From Larix kaempferi (lineage: Eukaryota > Streptophyta > Pinopsida > Pinales > Pinaceae), in the NCBI GenBank assembly GCA_027924585.1, contig BSBM01000372.1:8043001-8107000 (forward strand): 64,000 nucleotides of DNA. The letters run 5' to 3'. The position numbers and the translations under genes are program-made. Within the stretch, counting starts at the first letter, position 1. Each line of letters begins with the position of its first letter. Of the stretch, positions 44,849 through 54,706 are shown one piece after another. The notes below the pieces were generated by a model. The model saw only the letters and a program-made list of their open reading frames with translations, did not search any database and had not been told where the DNA came from.

Positions 44849-45990
44849 TTGGAGGGAAACCAAGGTCCAAATTTTCACCTCCAGGATGCACTACTATGTC
44901 ACATGGGACACCTTTGTGTTCCTTTGAGCGAGCATGCCAAGATGATTTGGGAAGCACACTACAATCGTGCCGTTGGGCATTTTGGGGTCAAGAAAATAGT
45001 GGCATTACTGCAGAAGTACTTCTATTGGCTGAACCTTTGACAGGACGTCAGAAAGTACATCCGATCTTGCACTTCTGCACCATTTCCAAACCGTCCATCA
45101 AGCAGCAAGGCCTCTATACACCGTTGCCTACTCCTAGTCAACCTTGGGAATCCATCTCCATGGATTACATGTTGGGCCTTCCTTCTACTAAGCACGACAA
45201 CGACTGTGTGTTCATGGTCATCGAAAAATTCTCAAAGATGGCCATAATGGCGGCCTCCAAGAAAAATAGCACAGCAAAATCCACTACTAAACTCTTCTTT
45301 GAATGAGTGTGGGTACAATTTGGGATCCCACAGTCTATCATCTCATATCGGGACAGCAGGTTCCTTAGTACATTCTGTTCCAGCCTATGGTCAATGTTAG
45401 ACACGAAGCTCACAAAGTCCACAGCTTCCCATCCCCAAAATGATGGCCAAACAGAAGTCGTCAACAGGATGATCATCCACATTTTGCGCATGTAAAGCTC
45501 AAAGCATCCACGCACATGGGATGAGAGCCTTCCCTATGTACAACATAGCTATAACCGGTCCCTCCACAACTCAACCGACCATAGCCCCTTTCAGGTGGGC
45601 TTGGGATTCCATCCACTATGTCCCATTGACGTAGCCATGCCATTTGCAACTACTCAGACTGATTCGGCTCATGTCCAGTCTGAAGTTTCCAAGGTGAACA
45701 GCTTCATTCAGCACATTTAGCACATTCGCCAATAGGTTCATGACATATTGAACAGAGCCAATGCTAAGTACAAGCAATGACATGATCAACATCGGGTGCA
45801 ACACAACTTCCAGGTGGGCAACAAAGTGTGGCTACATTTGCAGAAGGAAAGCCTCGCTAGACCCCACCACAAGCTTCACCCGCTCTGATATGGGCTATAC
45901 ACCATCACCAAGGTTGTTGGGGAAAATTCCTTTGAGCTTAGTATTCCATCATTCCTTGGTCTACACTCAGTGTTCAATGTGGACCTCCTT
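44849..45990 (+). pseudogene. Gypsy integrase
   Basis: An H-H-C-C-like segment (H-Y-N-R-A-V-G-H-F-G-V, then a frame change and C-T-I-S-K-P) is followed by the catalytic core: M-D-Y-M-L-G-L-P (Asp), S-Y-R-D-S-R-F-L (Asp) and N-D-G-Q-T-E-V-V-N-R (Glu). Then Y-N-R-S-L-H-N-S-T-D-H-S-P-F and, near 45830-45990, a GPY-like module ending G-L-H-S-V-F-N-V-D-L-L. Integrase inserts the cDNA and would have made the 5-bp duplications. Several stops occur. Confidence 0.9.
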
Positions 45991-46029
45991 CAACCCTCCT
46001 TTCCACCTCTACTGAACACATTAGACGTG

Positions 46030-46262
46030 GCAGAACAACTCACACCAATAGAGTTAAACCCATACTGCATGGAACAAGCCACAACTGATCGGATTATGGA
46101 CACACAGATCAAGAACACCTGCCAGCAAAAGATCTAGCTATATCGATTTGTTAAAGCAGGCCAACTCCTTCACCAGGGAAAGTGGCTCACCAGAGACCAA
46201 CTTCAACAGAAGTTTCCTCATCTCATGGAGGGACTCAATGCAATGGGGGCCATTGCTTCCTA
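46030..46262 (+). pseudogene. Chromodomain-like integrase C-terminus
   Basis: After the GPY module the frame reads P-I-E-L-N-P-Y, R-I-M-D-T-Q-I-K-N-T, L-Y-R-F-V-K-A-G, G-K-W-L-T-R-D-Q-L-Q-Q-K-F-P. That order (I-L-D-x-R, then Y-L-V-K-W, then W-x-x-x-D/E-x-L) is that of gypsy chromodomains, which direct integration to chromatin, though the aromatic cage is altered (Y-R-F-V-K-A). The assignment to chromoviruses rests on this segment. Confidence 0.6.
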
Positions 46263-46274
46263 AGGGGAGAGGAA
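46262..46274 (+). other. Polypurine tract of the gypsy element
   Basis: AAGGGGAGAGGAA immediately before the 3' LTR. Confidence 0.85.
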
Positions 46275-46880
46275 TGATCCAGGAAGATATTGGTGGCCAC
46301 CCACCTATTCCACTTGGACCCCCACCATTGTTTCTTCAGTTTTTCAGTTTCCTTAATTGTAGCACAATTTACTAATTTTGGCAGTTTTCGGGTCCTAAAC
46401 TTCCAGAGCCATTTTGAGGCCCTAAATGATGTTTTTTCAGCATCTAATGGTTTCGGACTCTGCATTTTCAATTATAGGATGTATTCCTTGAATATATCTT
46501 TCTAACGATGTATCATTTGTGTCAAACGGAGGTAGAATGCCAAAGTTACGACCCCGGGAAATTGATGTACCAAGTTACCCAACGGGGCCCATATTCTGGC
46601 GTTTCACCTCCTAGGGTTAGTTTTTCGGATGTGTAGAGTTTCCCTTGTTTCTCAATAACATATAGGCCTTGGAGCCTCATTGTAACATAGAGTTCAGAGG
46701 CATGTAGCCGCCACATCTCTTCTCAGAGATAAGCTACCAGCACTCTAGCTAGTTTATTTCCATCTTGTATGTAAACAAGTTTCAGTTCTTTGAGCAATGA
46801 AATGAAGTGTTATTTCCGCTACATCTTTGTTTTTATGGGTATTTGTGTATTCTGTTGCGTTCCTGCATAAATATGGATCA
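46275..46880 (+). repeat. 3' LTR of the gypsy element
   Basis: Begins TGATCCAGGAAG and ends ATATGGATCA, directly followed by the TCTTA target-site duplication. Confidence 0.93.
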
Positions 46881-46885
46881 TCTTA

Positions 46886-47561
46886 CCACTTGATTTGCTG
46901 AAAACTGGATCTGGAGCTAGATTAGAGTTTGTTAGAGAAACCCTAAAAATTCAAACTTTGAATTTCAAACTTCTGAAAGGATAGAAAGATGTGCCTTGAT
47001 GAGTGGATCAAGCTGGTATACTCACAATTTGAAAATTGCAAAGTTTCACCTCTCAAATTTGCTTTTCAAGATTATGGATTCACTAGGGAGGACCCTGAAT
47101 TAGGGTTTGATTTTCCTGGAGCTTCACCCATCCAAAAAGTTCGATCTTGGTCTCTAAACTTCGATTTTGCAGAGGCGCTTCCAGCCATGGTCTCAGATTT
47201 CAGAAATTCCAACTTTTGCAATAACCCTAATTTTTGGCTTCACTTGACAGAACCCCAAACTAGGTTTTGATTTTCCCAGAGCTTCATGTAACCAAAAAGT
47301 TCGATCGAAAGCTCTCGAATTTGATTTTTCTGAGGAGCATCCAACCATGGTCTCAGATTTCAGAAATTCCACTTTTTGTGGAAAGTCTAATGTTTAGGGC
47401 CAAAACTGAAAATGCTCAGAATTGAGTTTTGATTGGACAGAAAGATGCGCCTTGCTGAGGAGAGTCAATCTAGCCTCCTGCCTTTCAAGATATGTGGAGA
47501 GAAACCCAAAAAACAAGAATCCCTAGCTTCTGCAACTACACAGTGTCTTCTTCTCAGGTTA
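46886..47561 (-). other. Copia 5' leader (right part) with a tandem repeat
   Basis: The leader between primer-binding site and gag ATG, cut by the gypsy element at its gag-proximal end. A roughly 160-bp repeat (TAGGGTTTGATTTTCC at 47101, TAGGTTTTGATTTTCC at 47261) accounts for most of it. A chance plus-strand frame at 46989-47270 is not a gene. Confidence 0.7.
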
Positions 47562-47573
47562 GCTATGATACCA
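47562..47573 (-). other. Primer-binding site of the copia element
   Basis: The minus strand reads TGGTATCATAGC directly after the LTR end (TTAACA). This is tRNA-iMet type with one mismatch. Confidence 0.88.
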
Positions 47574-48163
47574 TGTTAATTTTTTAGCATCAATTCAATA
47601 TACTCTAGGATCTTTATTGAGAAAATAACATGTACAACATATCAATCACAAGAAGCAAACACAAGAGGCAATAGACACAAAGAGTTTCCTCGGGGAAAAC
47701 CATAAAGGTGAAAAACCCCAATAACTTCCTCAGAGATAGATAGAGCAATGATACAAAACCAAAGCATAAGAGATAGTCTCCTAGTAGTAGCTTCTCCTCC
47801 TCCACTAGTGCACCACTCTCCAATGAGTGTAGAAGTGAATAAGTGAATGATCAAATAGTGTGCCTCCTGCACTCTATTTATACTTGACTTGACTTGCCTA
47901 ATAACCTTACTAGGTCGGCCTCAACTGAACCACTTGACATAATGCTGACAGGGCTGACCCCCAATAGGGTGGTCTAATAACCCTTTAACCCACATGACTT
48001 ATACAGGTCCGACCCCATCAAGGTGGTCTAATAACCCATCAAGTATAAGTTATGACACTTACAATATAAATGACGACACTTTTGTATAGAGGAATAATAA
48101 CATCTCTATAGGAATACAATATACATATATGAAATACATTCCGAAGTTACAAATACATCAAAA
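47574..48163 (-). repeat. 5' LTR of the copia element
   Basis: 590 bp, homologous to the LTR at 35595. It carries an extra ~55 bp where a GGTCCGACCCC...GGTGGTCTAATAACCC unit is repeated (about 47950-48035). Its outer end reads TCAAAA where the other LTR has TCAACA, so the terminal TG of the element has mutated to TT. Confidence 0.92.
47874..47882 (-). promoter_or_regulatory. TATA box of the copia 5' LTR
   Basis: TATAAATAG on the minus strand, conserved in all three LTRs of this family in the window. Confidence 0.6.
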
Positions 48164-48168
48164 GAAGT

Positions 48169-49915
48169 TTTCTTTGTAACAGAAATTGCAAGTCTGCTGG
48201 GGAGAACATCCATTTTTTGGGAGTTTTAGGCATTTGTCCTTATTTTGGGTTGTTGTTTGTCGAGCTTCTATGTCATTGATTAGCCGTCGGGATCTACAAT
48301 ATAAAACTAGCTTTTTCTGGGATTTTTGACCTTTTTAGGGCTCATTTTCTTTTCCTTGTACGCGGATCAACCTAGTTTTGATTGCGTCTACCCGCCTCTG
48401 TGTGAAATATAGCCCGCGTCTACCCGCAGTTGTTCTTTGAACAGTTGCATACAACTCTGGGATTGTTTGATTTTTGGCCTTGGGTGTTTTTTGGGTTGAT
48501 TATGAGTGTTCTTGACTCTTAGTTGGCCTGTTTCCTTACTGTTCCATGCTCTATTTGTGACCAGAAACTCCTCTTTCTTTTAGTTTTTGAGCTTTTAGTT
48601 TTTTCACAATTTCTTGTTTTATAGCTCATTAGCTTGGCTGAATCTTACTGTTTGGGTCTTGCTGGGTTGTCTATTTGATATGCTCTACATTCTTTACTGA
48701 ATAGTTAGATTTTGCTTGCATTTTTTCATTTCATTTTATTGAAAAAATACAAAAACATTGTTTTGCATTTTCCTTGCATTTATAAGAATAAATACAAAAA
48801 TATTTGATTTATGTACTACATTTTGCATCCGAGTGCCTGTGATTTCATCTAGGACTTGCTTGTGCATTGAAACGTTAAAGAGATTGCATTTTATTTCACA
48901 CTGTTGGATTGATTATCATATTAGTGGCATGCTCTTTTATTGATTAGATGAGTCTAGTGTTTTTCGATTGTGCATACCATTGAGTCTTATACATCATCAG
49001 TTTCATGACCATATCCTTTGAGTAATTACAGCCATTAAAATCAATGCTTAATCTTAAAATTGATTAGAAATAATTTTGATTTTATAGGGTGCACCAACTA
49101 GCTTAGGTTTAGAGTCTTGGAATAGATCCTTGTGAGTTAACAATCCAAGACTATTGAACCAACATTATATGTCTGACTAGGGAGTGGTGAAACCCATGAT
49201 ATACATCAGTGTTCTCAGGAAGCTCTAATCAAACTAGTGTTAAGCACGAGGTCACGGGAGGTTGGTTGCCGAGATAGCCCTCTAATACTGGTTGAACGTG
49301 GGATATATTTCTAGGATTTGTTCGTGTACAAGGGCTCTTGAGGGATTTGTACCTCTTGAGTTTCGGGCTTAGCTACCCTTCCCATACGACAGATCCCACC
49401 TACGACTATCCCCCTGAGCATTGGTTCTATTGTGGTGAACTTAGGTTCTTTACCTAGGTATCACATAGGGTGCTTGCAGTGGTTATACTGTGTGTATCTT
49501 GAGTCAGATAGGGGTTGGACAACACAGTTGCCTATTGTATAGGGATTAGACCCTGTGCACGCAATGAAGTCTGGGAACCCTTACAACTGATTCTATTACC
49601 TCCGGTTGTAGTCTGGGAGTCTCAAGCCTCTCCTAGGAAAGACATACCCGCTATAGTGTTGGGAGGTCCCTTGAGCCAGTCCTATTTGTGTGCATTTGGC
49701 TGTAGTTTCTTTAGGTGTGTGCTCTTTGATTGATAGTTGGCCATTAGGAAGCGTTCTGTTAATTTGGAGTTATCATGGAGTGAGATTCACCTCTCCGCTG
49801 GTCTCGTCATTTAGTTGGTTTACCAACTGGCAAGGTAACACGTCCTTTTTATAAGAGACACCAGAGGATCCCCTCCAATACTTTTGATACTTACGACAAA
49901 CTTCACAAGTACATT
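48169..49915 (+). other. Leader/LTR-like region upstream of the Tat/Ogre-like gag
   Basis: T-rich sequence with no credible coding frame. It includes a doubled phrase CGTCTACCCGC (near 48385 and 48418). It is probably the LTR end and long 5' leader of the gypsy element whose gag starts at 49916. I could not find an LTR end or primer-binding site with confidence. Confidence 0.4.
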
Positions 49916-52050
49916 ATGACTTCTTCATCTGGAACACCGGGAAGAATTCTTGTGACTCTATTGGTGGATGTCAATAGAAAGCCTGTTTCTTCCACTCCTA
50001 GGGAACTTGGAGGGGAAGGTTCACCCCCACATGTCACTTTTGCAAGCTTTGGGCCATATCCACCCCCAGAGCCAAACCCATCTCATGGTACCTACCCACA
50101 GGGATTCCGATATGGGATGCCAGATCTTAATGACACCACGAACCCTTCGACCACTAATCCTTCTTCACTTGGTATGCCTAGTATTAATTCTAATGTTACG
50201 TCCACTTCGTGGGGTAGTCAATCTAATACTAGCCTTGGAGCTGCGAAAATCGCTCCCTCTGGGGGCGGCGCCACCCATTATGCTCCCCCCGGGGGCGGCA
50301 CAACCTCTACTTCTCCCTCCAGGGGTGGCACATCCACTTCTGCTCCATCCAGGAACAGCACGACCTTCTCCGCTCCTTTTCAATTTACATCTAGTCATGT
50401 CCCTTTAGCTTCTACAGTTGTTGGGGGTGGACCACGTCCTAGGACTACCCCTCATTTTAGTGGGAACACTTCACATAACACAACTCACATTACACAACCT
50501 AACGTGCATGTTTCTACACATATACTTGTGACTACAACCACGACTGCTAACCATCATGTCCCTCCTAATGTTAGGGGTGGGAATATTCCCAACACGGGAG
50601 GAGGGAACATACCCTAAACGGGGGGTGGACACATTCCCAACACTAGGGGTGGGTACATTCCCAACACTAGAGGTGGGTACATTCCCAACACTGGGGGTGG
50701 GCACATTCCTAACGCTGGGGGTGGAAACATACCCTATAATTACGGTCATCACTCAACTTCTCCTACTACAACTAGCACTTATATGCCCCATAAATATGGT
50801 GTCAATCCTTCTTATAATGCAGCCAGTTATGGCCCTTATTACAACCCTCCTCACCATGGTACTCACAACACATATATGCCTTCGTACCCTTATATGGGTT
50901 AGGGTGGTGGTGGTTATCAGCCCTATGGTCATGGTCATGGTTCATATCATCCCTTCGGTCCGCAAGGTCAACCTCTTTTGGGAGCCTTTAATCCAGCTTC
51001 ACAACCAGCACTCCTGTTTCTTGCTCATTTGAACCTACCCGATCTTTCGAAGCTTACAAATGATCTGGTGTGTCACGATCCTTCTTGGCCTCCAGCCCCT
51101 ACCAAGCTCCCTTCCAACATTCCAAAGTTCGAAGGGAAGAGTGGTGAGGATCTGGGTGATCATGTTACGACTTTTCACCTTTGGTGCTCCTTGAATTCAT
51201 TAAATCATGAGTCTATCCGTTTGAGACTATTTCAATGCACCCTCACGGGGGAAGCCGTGAACTGGTATGTCGAGTTTCTTGGGGGCACCTACAGGGGTTT
51301 TAATGAGATAGAATCGGTTTTCTTAGATCACTTTCATCTTTCGATTCACTACGATATTGGAACCAAGATTTTATCTACCTTCCGCCAGAACAAGGCCACG
51401 CACATATTTGATCATATTCAGGAATGGCATCGACGGAAGAGGCTAGTGAAAGACAACATTCATCTAGAGTTTCTGTTGGAATGGTTCATCAAGTCTTTGC
51501 TTCCATACATATCTAAGTACATTCGATGTCCGGCATTACGACAAAGGAACAAGCTATATTCAAATCCCAGCAGCTAGATTTACTCTACGCTCAATCGACA
51601 TCCTGTATGATATTATTCATAACGCACCGCGTTCACCACATGAAGCTAAGCCCATTCTTGGACCACATGTTGATGGCAATGTGGGATCCACAAGCACTCG
51701 ACCTGTAGACTTGGTTACCAATCAAATGAAAAAAAATTCTATTAGCCAGTCTACCCCCGGACAGGCTCACGCCTCGTCCACTCCTACCCAGTCGTCCGAT
51801 GTTCATTCTATACATACGGAAAACCCATCAGGTAACTAGCAACCTGGTGGAAAGAAGAAGGGGAGAAACAACTGTAAGGGTGGGAATAATTCAAATAATG
51901 GAAGTAATCGAAACACTCCTAGGAAAGAGAACGCCAACCCTCCTCGAGGCGGCGAAAATGTTGGTGGGGACCGTAAGCCGAGACGTAAAGTGAAATTCCC
52001 TTGCAAACTTTGTGGGGAGGATCACCTGACTCACTTGTGTCCTTGAATTG
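49916..52050 (+). pseudogene. Tat/Ogre-like gypsy gag
   Basis: The ATG at 49916 opens M-T-S-S-S-G-T-P-G-R. The N-terminal third is Pro/Gly/Ser/Thr-rich (G-P-Y-P-P-P-E-P-N-P-S-H-G-T-Y) with glycine repeats. The gag domain at 51000-51540 has L-P-D-L-S-K-L, K-L-P-S-N-I-P-K-F-E-G, F-H-L-W-C-S-L-N-S-L, L-R-L-F-Q-C-T-L-T-G-E-A-V-N-W-Y and F-R-Q-N-K. A single zinc knuckle, C-K-L-C-G-E-D-H-L-T-H-L-C-P, is at about 51999-52045. The frames 49916-50617 and 50978-51577 are the same reading frame, separated by a TAA and a TAG. A frameshift follows near 51545. Confidence 0.85.
50570..50735 (+). repeat. 24-bp minisatellite encoding G-G-x-I-P-N-T octapeptides
   Basis: About seven units near GGTGGGTACATTCCCAACAC encode R/G-G-G-N/H/Y-I-P-N-T repeats within gag. 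One unit carries the TAA stop (50615-50617). Confidence 0.85.
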
Positions 52051-52189
52051 AAGAAGCATCGAAGCATCTTGCACAGAGCCTAGCTATGTTGAAATATCCC
52101 CTTCTGCATCATCAGAGTATGGCTTTGAATGCTCCCGCTCATGGCTATGGAACTAAAGAAACTACAACGTCTTCTTCTCATGCCGTGGC

Positions 52190-53166
52190 TATGGATGCAT
52201 GAACATGGTCCAATCTCAGGTTAGTGTTTCTACTTGTCAACGTGATTATGGTGCACCACAACCAAATATGGGGAATGAGCCTCCTCGTCCTCCTGACACT
52301 TCACTGAATATCGAGAAGCCCACCACTATGCCATGGATACTGAAAGGTGTTCTTAAGTGTTCGGTGCACAATCCCAATGCTCGAGCCACCCAAAACTACT
52401 CCACTGTAGAATATTTGGGGCAAACTCCGTGTGCCATGTTGGCTCTTGAGGTGTTACAGGCATGTCCTTCACAGTGGTACGCCCTCTTATCTGCTTTGGG
52501 AGTTCAGGATGAGAATAGTCCTAGCGTCATTAAATTCGACACTACTGATGTCCAGCCTCGCTTACCTACCACGTGGCTTTTCAAATCCATGTTAGGTGCT
52601 TGGATAAGTTTGTTAAATGCATGGTGCTTGACGAAGGTGCTTCCACCTCAGTAATGTCATTGGATTGTTGGAAGGCTCTGGGCTCTCCTCCCCTGTCTAA
52701 ATCTATGACCATGCTTACTGCGTTTGATGGACGGTCTTTTAGGTTGCATGGTATTATCCCTTCCCTTGACGCCCACTTGGGTGGGAAATCCATGCCTATT
52801 GAAGTCGAGGTGCTTGATGTGCCCATCGACTACAACCTTCGCCTAGGAAGGAATTGGATCTATGCAATGAAGGCGATCGTATCCTTCGTATTTAGAGTTA
52901 TCTGCTTTCCTCATGAAGGCAGGATCGTGACGATCGATCAGCTAGACTTCCCTAGTTCTAATTCTGTAGCATCATCTGGAACTGTTGTTCTCCAGATCAA
53001 AGATTATCAGCCGAAAAATTGGAACATTAGTGTAGGATTGTATCCATCCTTGATGGGATCATTCCACTTTGTTGCACTAGTTGCCTTTATCAGGACCATT
53101 TCCAATAGTGTGTCCTCCTCATTGAATAATGTACCTTTTCGGACTATAATGTCCCCATTCAAATAA
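52190..53166 (+). pseudogene. Tat/Ogre-like gypsy protease region
   Basis: A linker with P-W-I-L-K-G-V-L-K, N-P-N-A-R-A-T-Q-N-Y and T-P-C-A-M-L-A-L-E-V-L leads, after a frame change near 52600, to the aspartic protease: F-V-K-C-M-V-L-D-E-G-A-S-T-S-V-M-S, W-K-A-L-G-S-P, T-A-F-D-G-R-S-F, G-G-K-S-M-P-I-E-V-E-V and Y-N-L-R-L-G-R-N-W. The active site is D-E-G rather than D-S/T-G. The frame stops at 53166 and no RT follows, because a minus-strand gypsy is inserted at 53232. The rest of this element should resume beyond the right end of the window. Confidence 0.8.
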
Positions 53167-53231
53167 GTGCATAGTAATACAATCCCATCAATCCTACTAG
53201 TTTCCTAGGTTGGATGGGCACATGTGGGATG

Positions 53232-54694
53232 TGTTGGCTGCTTTTTGGACAAACCCGGGTTTTAATGAATCGCAGCAACAAAACCCCTTGGCGCACTGGC
53301 CCTCTTGGCAACGAGCTGCGAGGAAGCCCGAAGTCTCACCCGAAGTGGCTATGGGGGGCTAAGGAATCAAGCTTCCTTAACCTTGGCGATGCGGAGACTG
53401 CAATCTTCTCCCCTCTCGCGGGAGTTCTTGGGCAGAATATCTTACTCCTTTGTAGCTCTCAACGCGACAGTGCTGCAACTCTTGCCGGATTAACTGTGAG
53501 GTCCCTCATTCCCAGCGCACGAGGCCATTACCCTCCGCATCGATACCCTATGTATCGCTCCTGCTTGCGCACCCAGCGCAGTAACGTATGCCTCAATCGC
53601 CGTAGCGACAGCGTTCTACAGGTTTCTTCGACACTTAACAATTATAGCTATCAAGAAAGCTTGCGAACTTACTTAGCATATTCATAAGGTTAACGCAATG
53701 CTCATGTACACACAGATAGTAAACTAAAACATGCAATCATACAACACAGCGTCGCAACAAGGAAACTTATGAAATTCACCTTCATGGGGAAACCACATCC
53801 GTGGGGAGTGTATCTTATATTAATCATAGAATAGGGATTACAATCCTGCTGCGCACACAGCTGCAGCCTTAGATATTTCCAGGAAACTCCACGCACACAG
53901 CTGCAGCCTTAGATATTTCCAGGAAACTCCACGCACACAGCTGGGAGCCCTTCTCTCGATCTAGTCTCTTCCTCTACAGAGATTACAATAGTTCAGACGT
54001 CGACTCAGACTGTCTGCAACTCAGGGATTAACTTCACGGCTATCCCGACTCTAACTCTTGTCTTCTAACAACACAATAGAAGACTGAATGGCTAGCTACT
54101 AACTGACGGACTAACCAACTAACGTCTATCCTTTACAATTACACACATATATATAGGTGGCCATGACGGTCACACCTTTACAAAACTGTGGGCCTTTCCC
54201 AGCAGTATTCCCCAAAAACCCTAACCACGGACATGGCTAGGTGTACTGTAGGCACCGCTTGCAGTCATGTCGCCGTTTCCTGCAAGTTCCATGACTTTCG
54301 GCGCAGATTGCGGGTATGGGCGCCGCTTCATCATTTACCGCTCCTTGTCCTTCGCTTTCAATGCTTTGGTCCGTTGCTCTTCCTTGGTTAGAGCAACCAT
54401 AACTTCTGTACTTAGCCTTAATGAGGGTAGCTGAGCCCTCTACTCCGTCGCTTCATTTATTATGGTAGCTGAGCTCTCTACTCGGCCACATTTATTCTCC
54501 TTTGACGTGTACACGCGAGCTCCGTGATTTTCGGTCCGTAATCTGCGCTGAGCTCGTCCATCTGGCACCGTACTGCGCACTGTTTGCTTCTACCCAAAAA
54601 TTGGTGCTTGTTCAAAATTAGCACTTTCCTTCAATACTTGTGCTTTTTCCTCAAAATTCGCAGCTTTACCATAGCTGCAGTCTAGGCTCCAACA
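53232..54694 (-). repeat. 3' LTR of the minus-strand gypsy
   Basis: 1463 bp with ends TGTTGG and CCAACA, perfect inverted termini. It has a minus-strand TATATATA box near 54150 and a 40-bp tandem duplication at 53852-53931. GC content is higher than in neighbouring elements. The frame at 53214-53687 is a chance reading. Confidence 0.8.
53852..53931. repeat. 40-bp tandem duplication in the LTR
   Basis: CGCACACAGCTGCAGCC starts at 53852 and 53892, with a truncated third start at 53932. Confidence 0.9.
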
Positions 54695-54704
54695 GGCCCC
54701 TAAC
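54695..54704 (-). other. Polypurine tract of the minus-strand gypsy
   Basis: The minus strand reads GTTAGGGGCC directly before the 3' LTR. It is two bases past the stop codon of the post-pol frame. Confidence 0.65.
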
Positions 54705-54706
54705 AC

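Larger units (their letters stand above)
41050..46880 (+). mobile_element. Full-length Ty3/gypsy chromovirus-like element, TSD TCTTA
   Basis: This 5831-bp element has 601- and 606-bp LTRs with matching inverted ends TGATCC / GGATCA and flanking TCTTA at 41045-41049 and 46881-46885. Inside, in order: initiator-Met primer-binding site, gag, protease, RT, RNase H, integrase, a C-terminal chromodomain-like tail, and a polypurine tract. Integrase downstream of RT defines Ty3/gypsy. It is nested in the copia leader, so it inserted later than the copia. Stops and frameshifts inactivate it. Confidence 0.93.
35595..48163 (-). mobile_element. Ty1/copia retrotransposon, TSD GAAGT, interrupted by a gypsy element
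   Basis: LTRs at 35595-36129 and 47574-48163 enclose, on the minus strand, a primer-binding site, 5' leader, gag, RT and RNase H. The ends are TGTTAA...TCAACA, and GAAGT is duplicated at 35590-35594 and 48164-48168. Without the inserted gypsy (41050-46880 plus a 5-bp duplication) the copia is about 6.7 kb. Protease and integrase cannot be found between gag and RT. Intron-like sequence occupies that position. It is the same family as the solo LTR at 30366. Numerous stops show it is inactive. Confidence 0.9.

Noticed and set aside
53214-53687. 157-codon plus-strand frame as the continuation of the Tat/Ogre-like pol
   Set aside because: No RT motif; it crosses the LTR boundary at 53232 and lies in the LTR of the minus-strand element.
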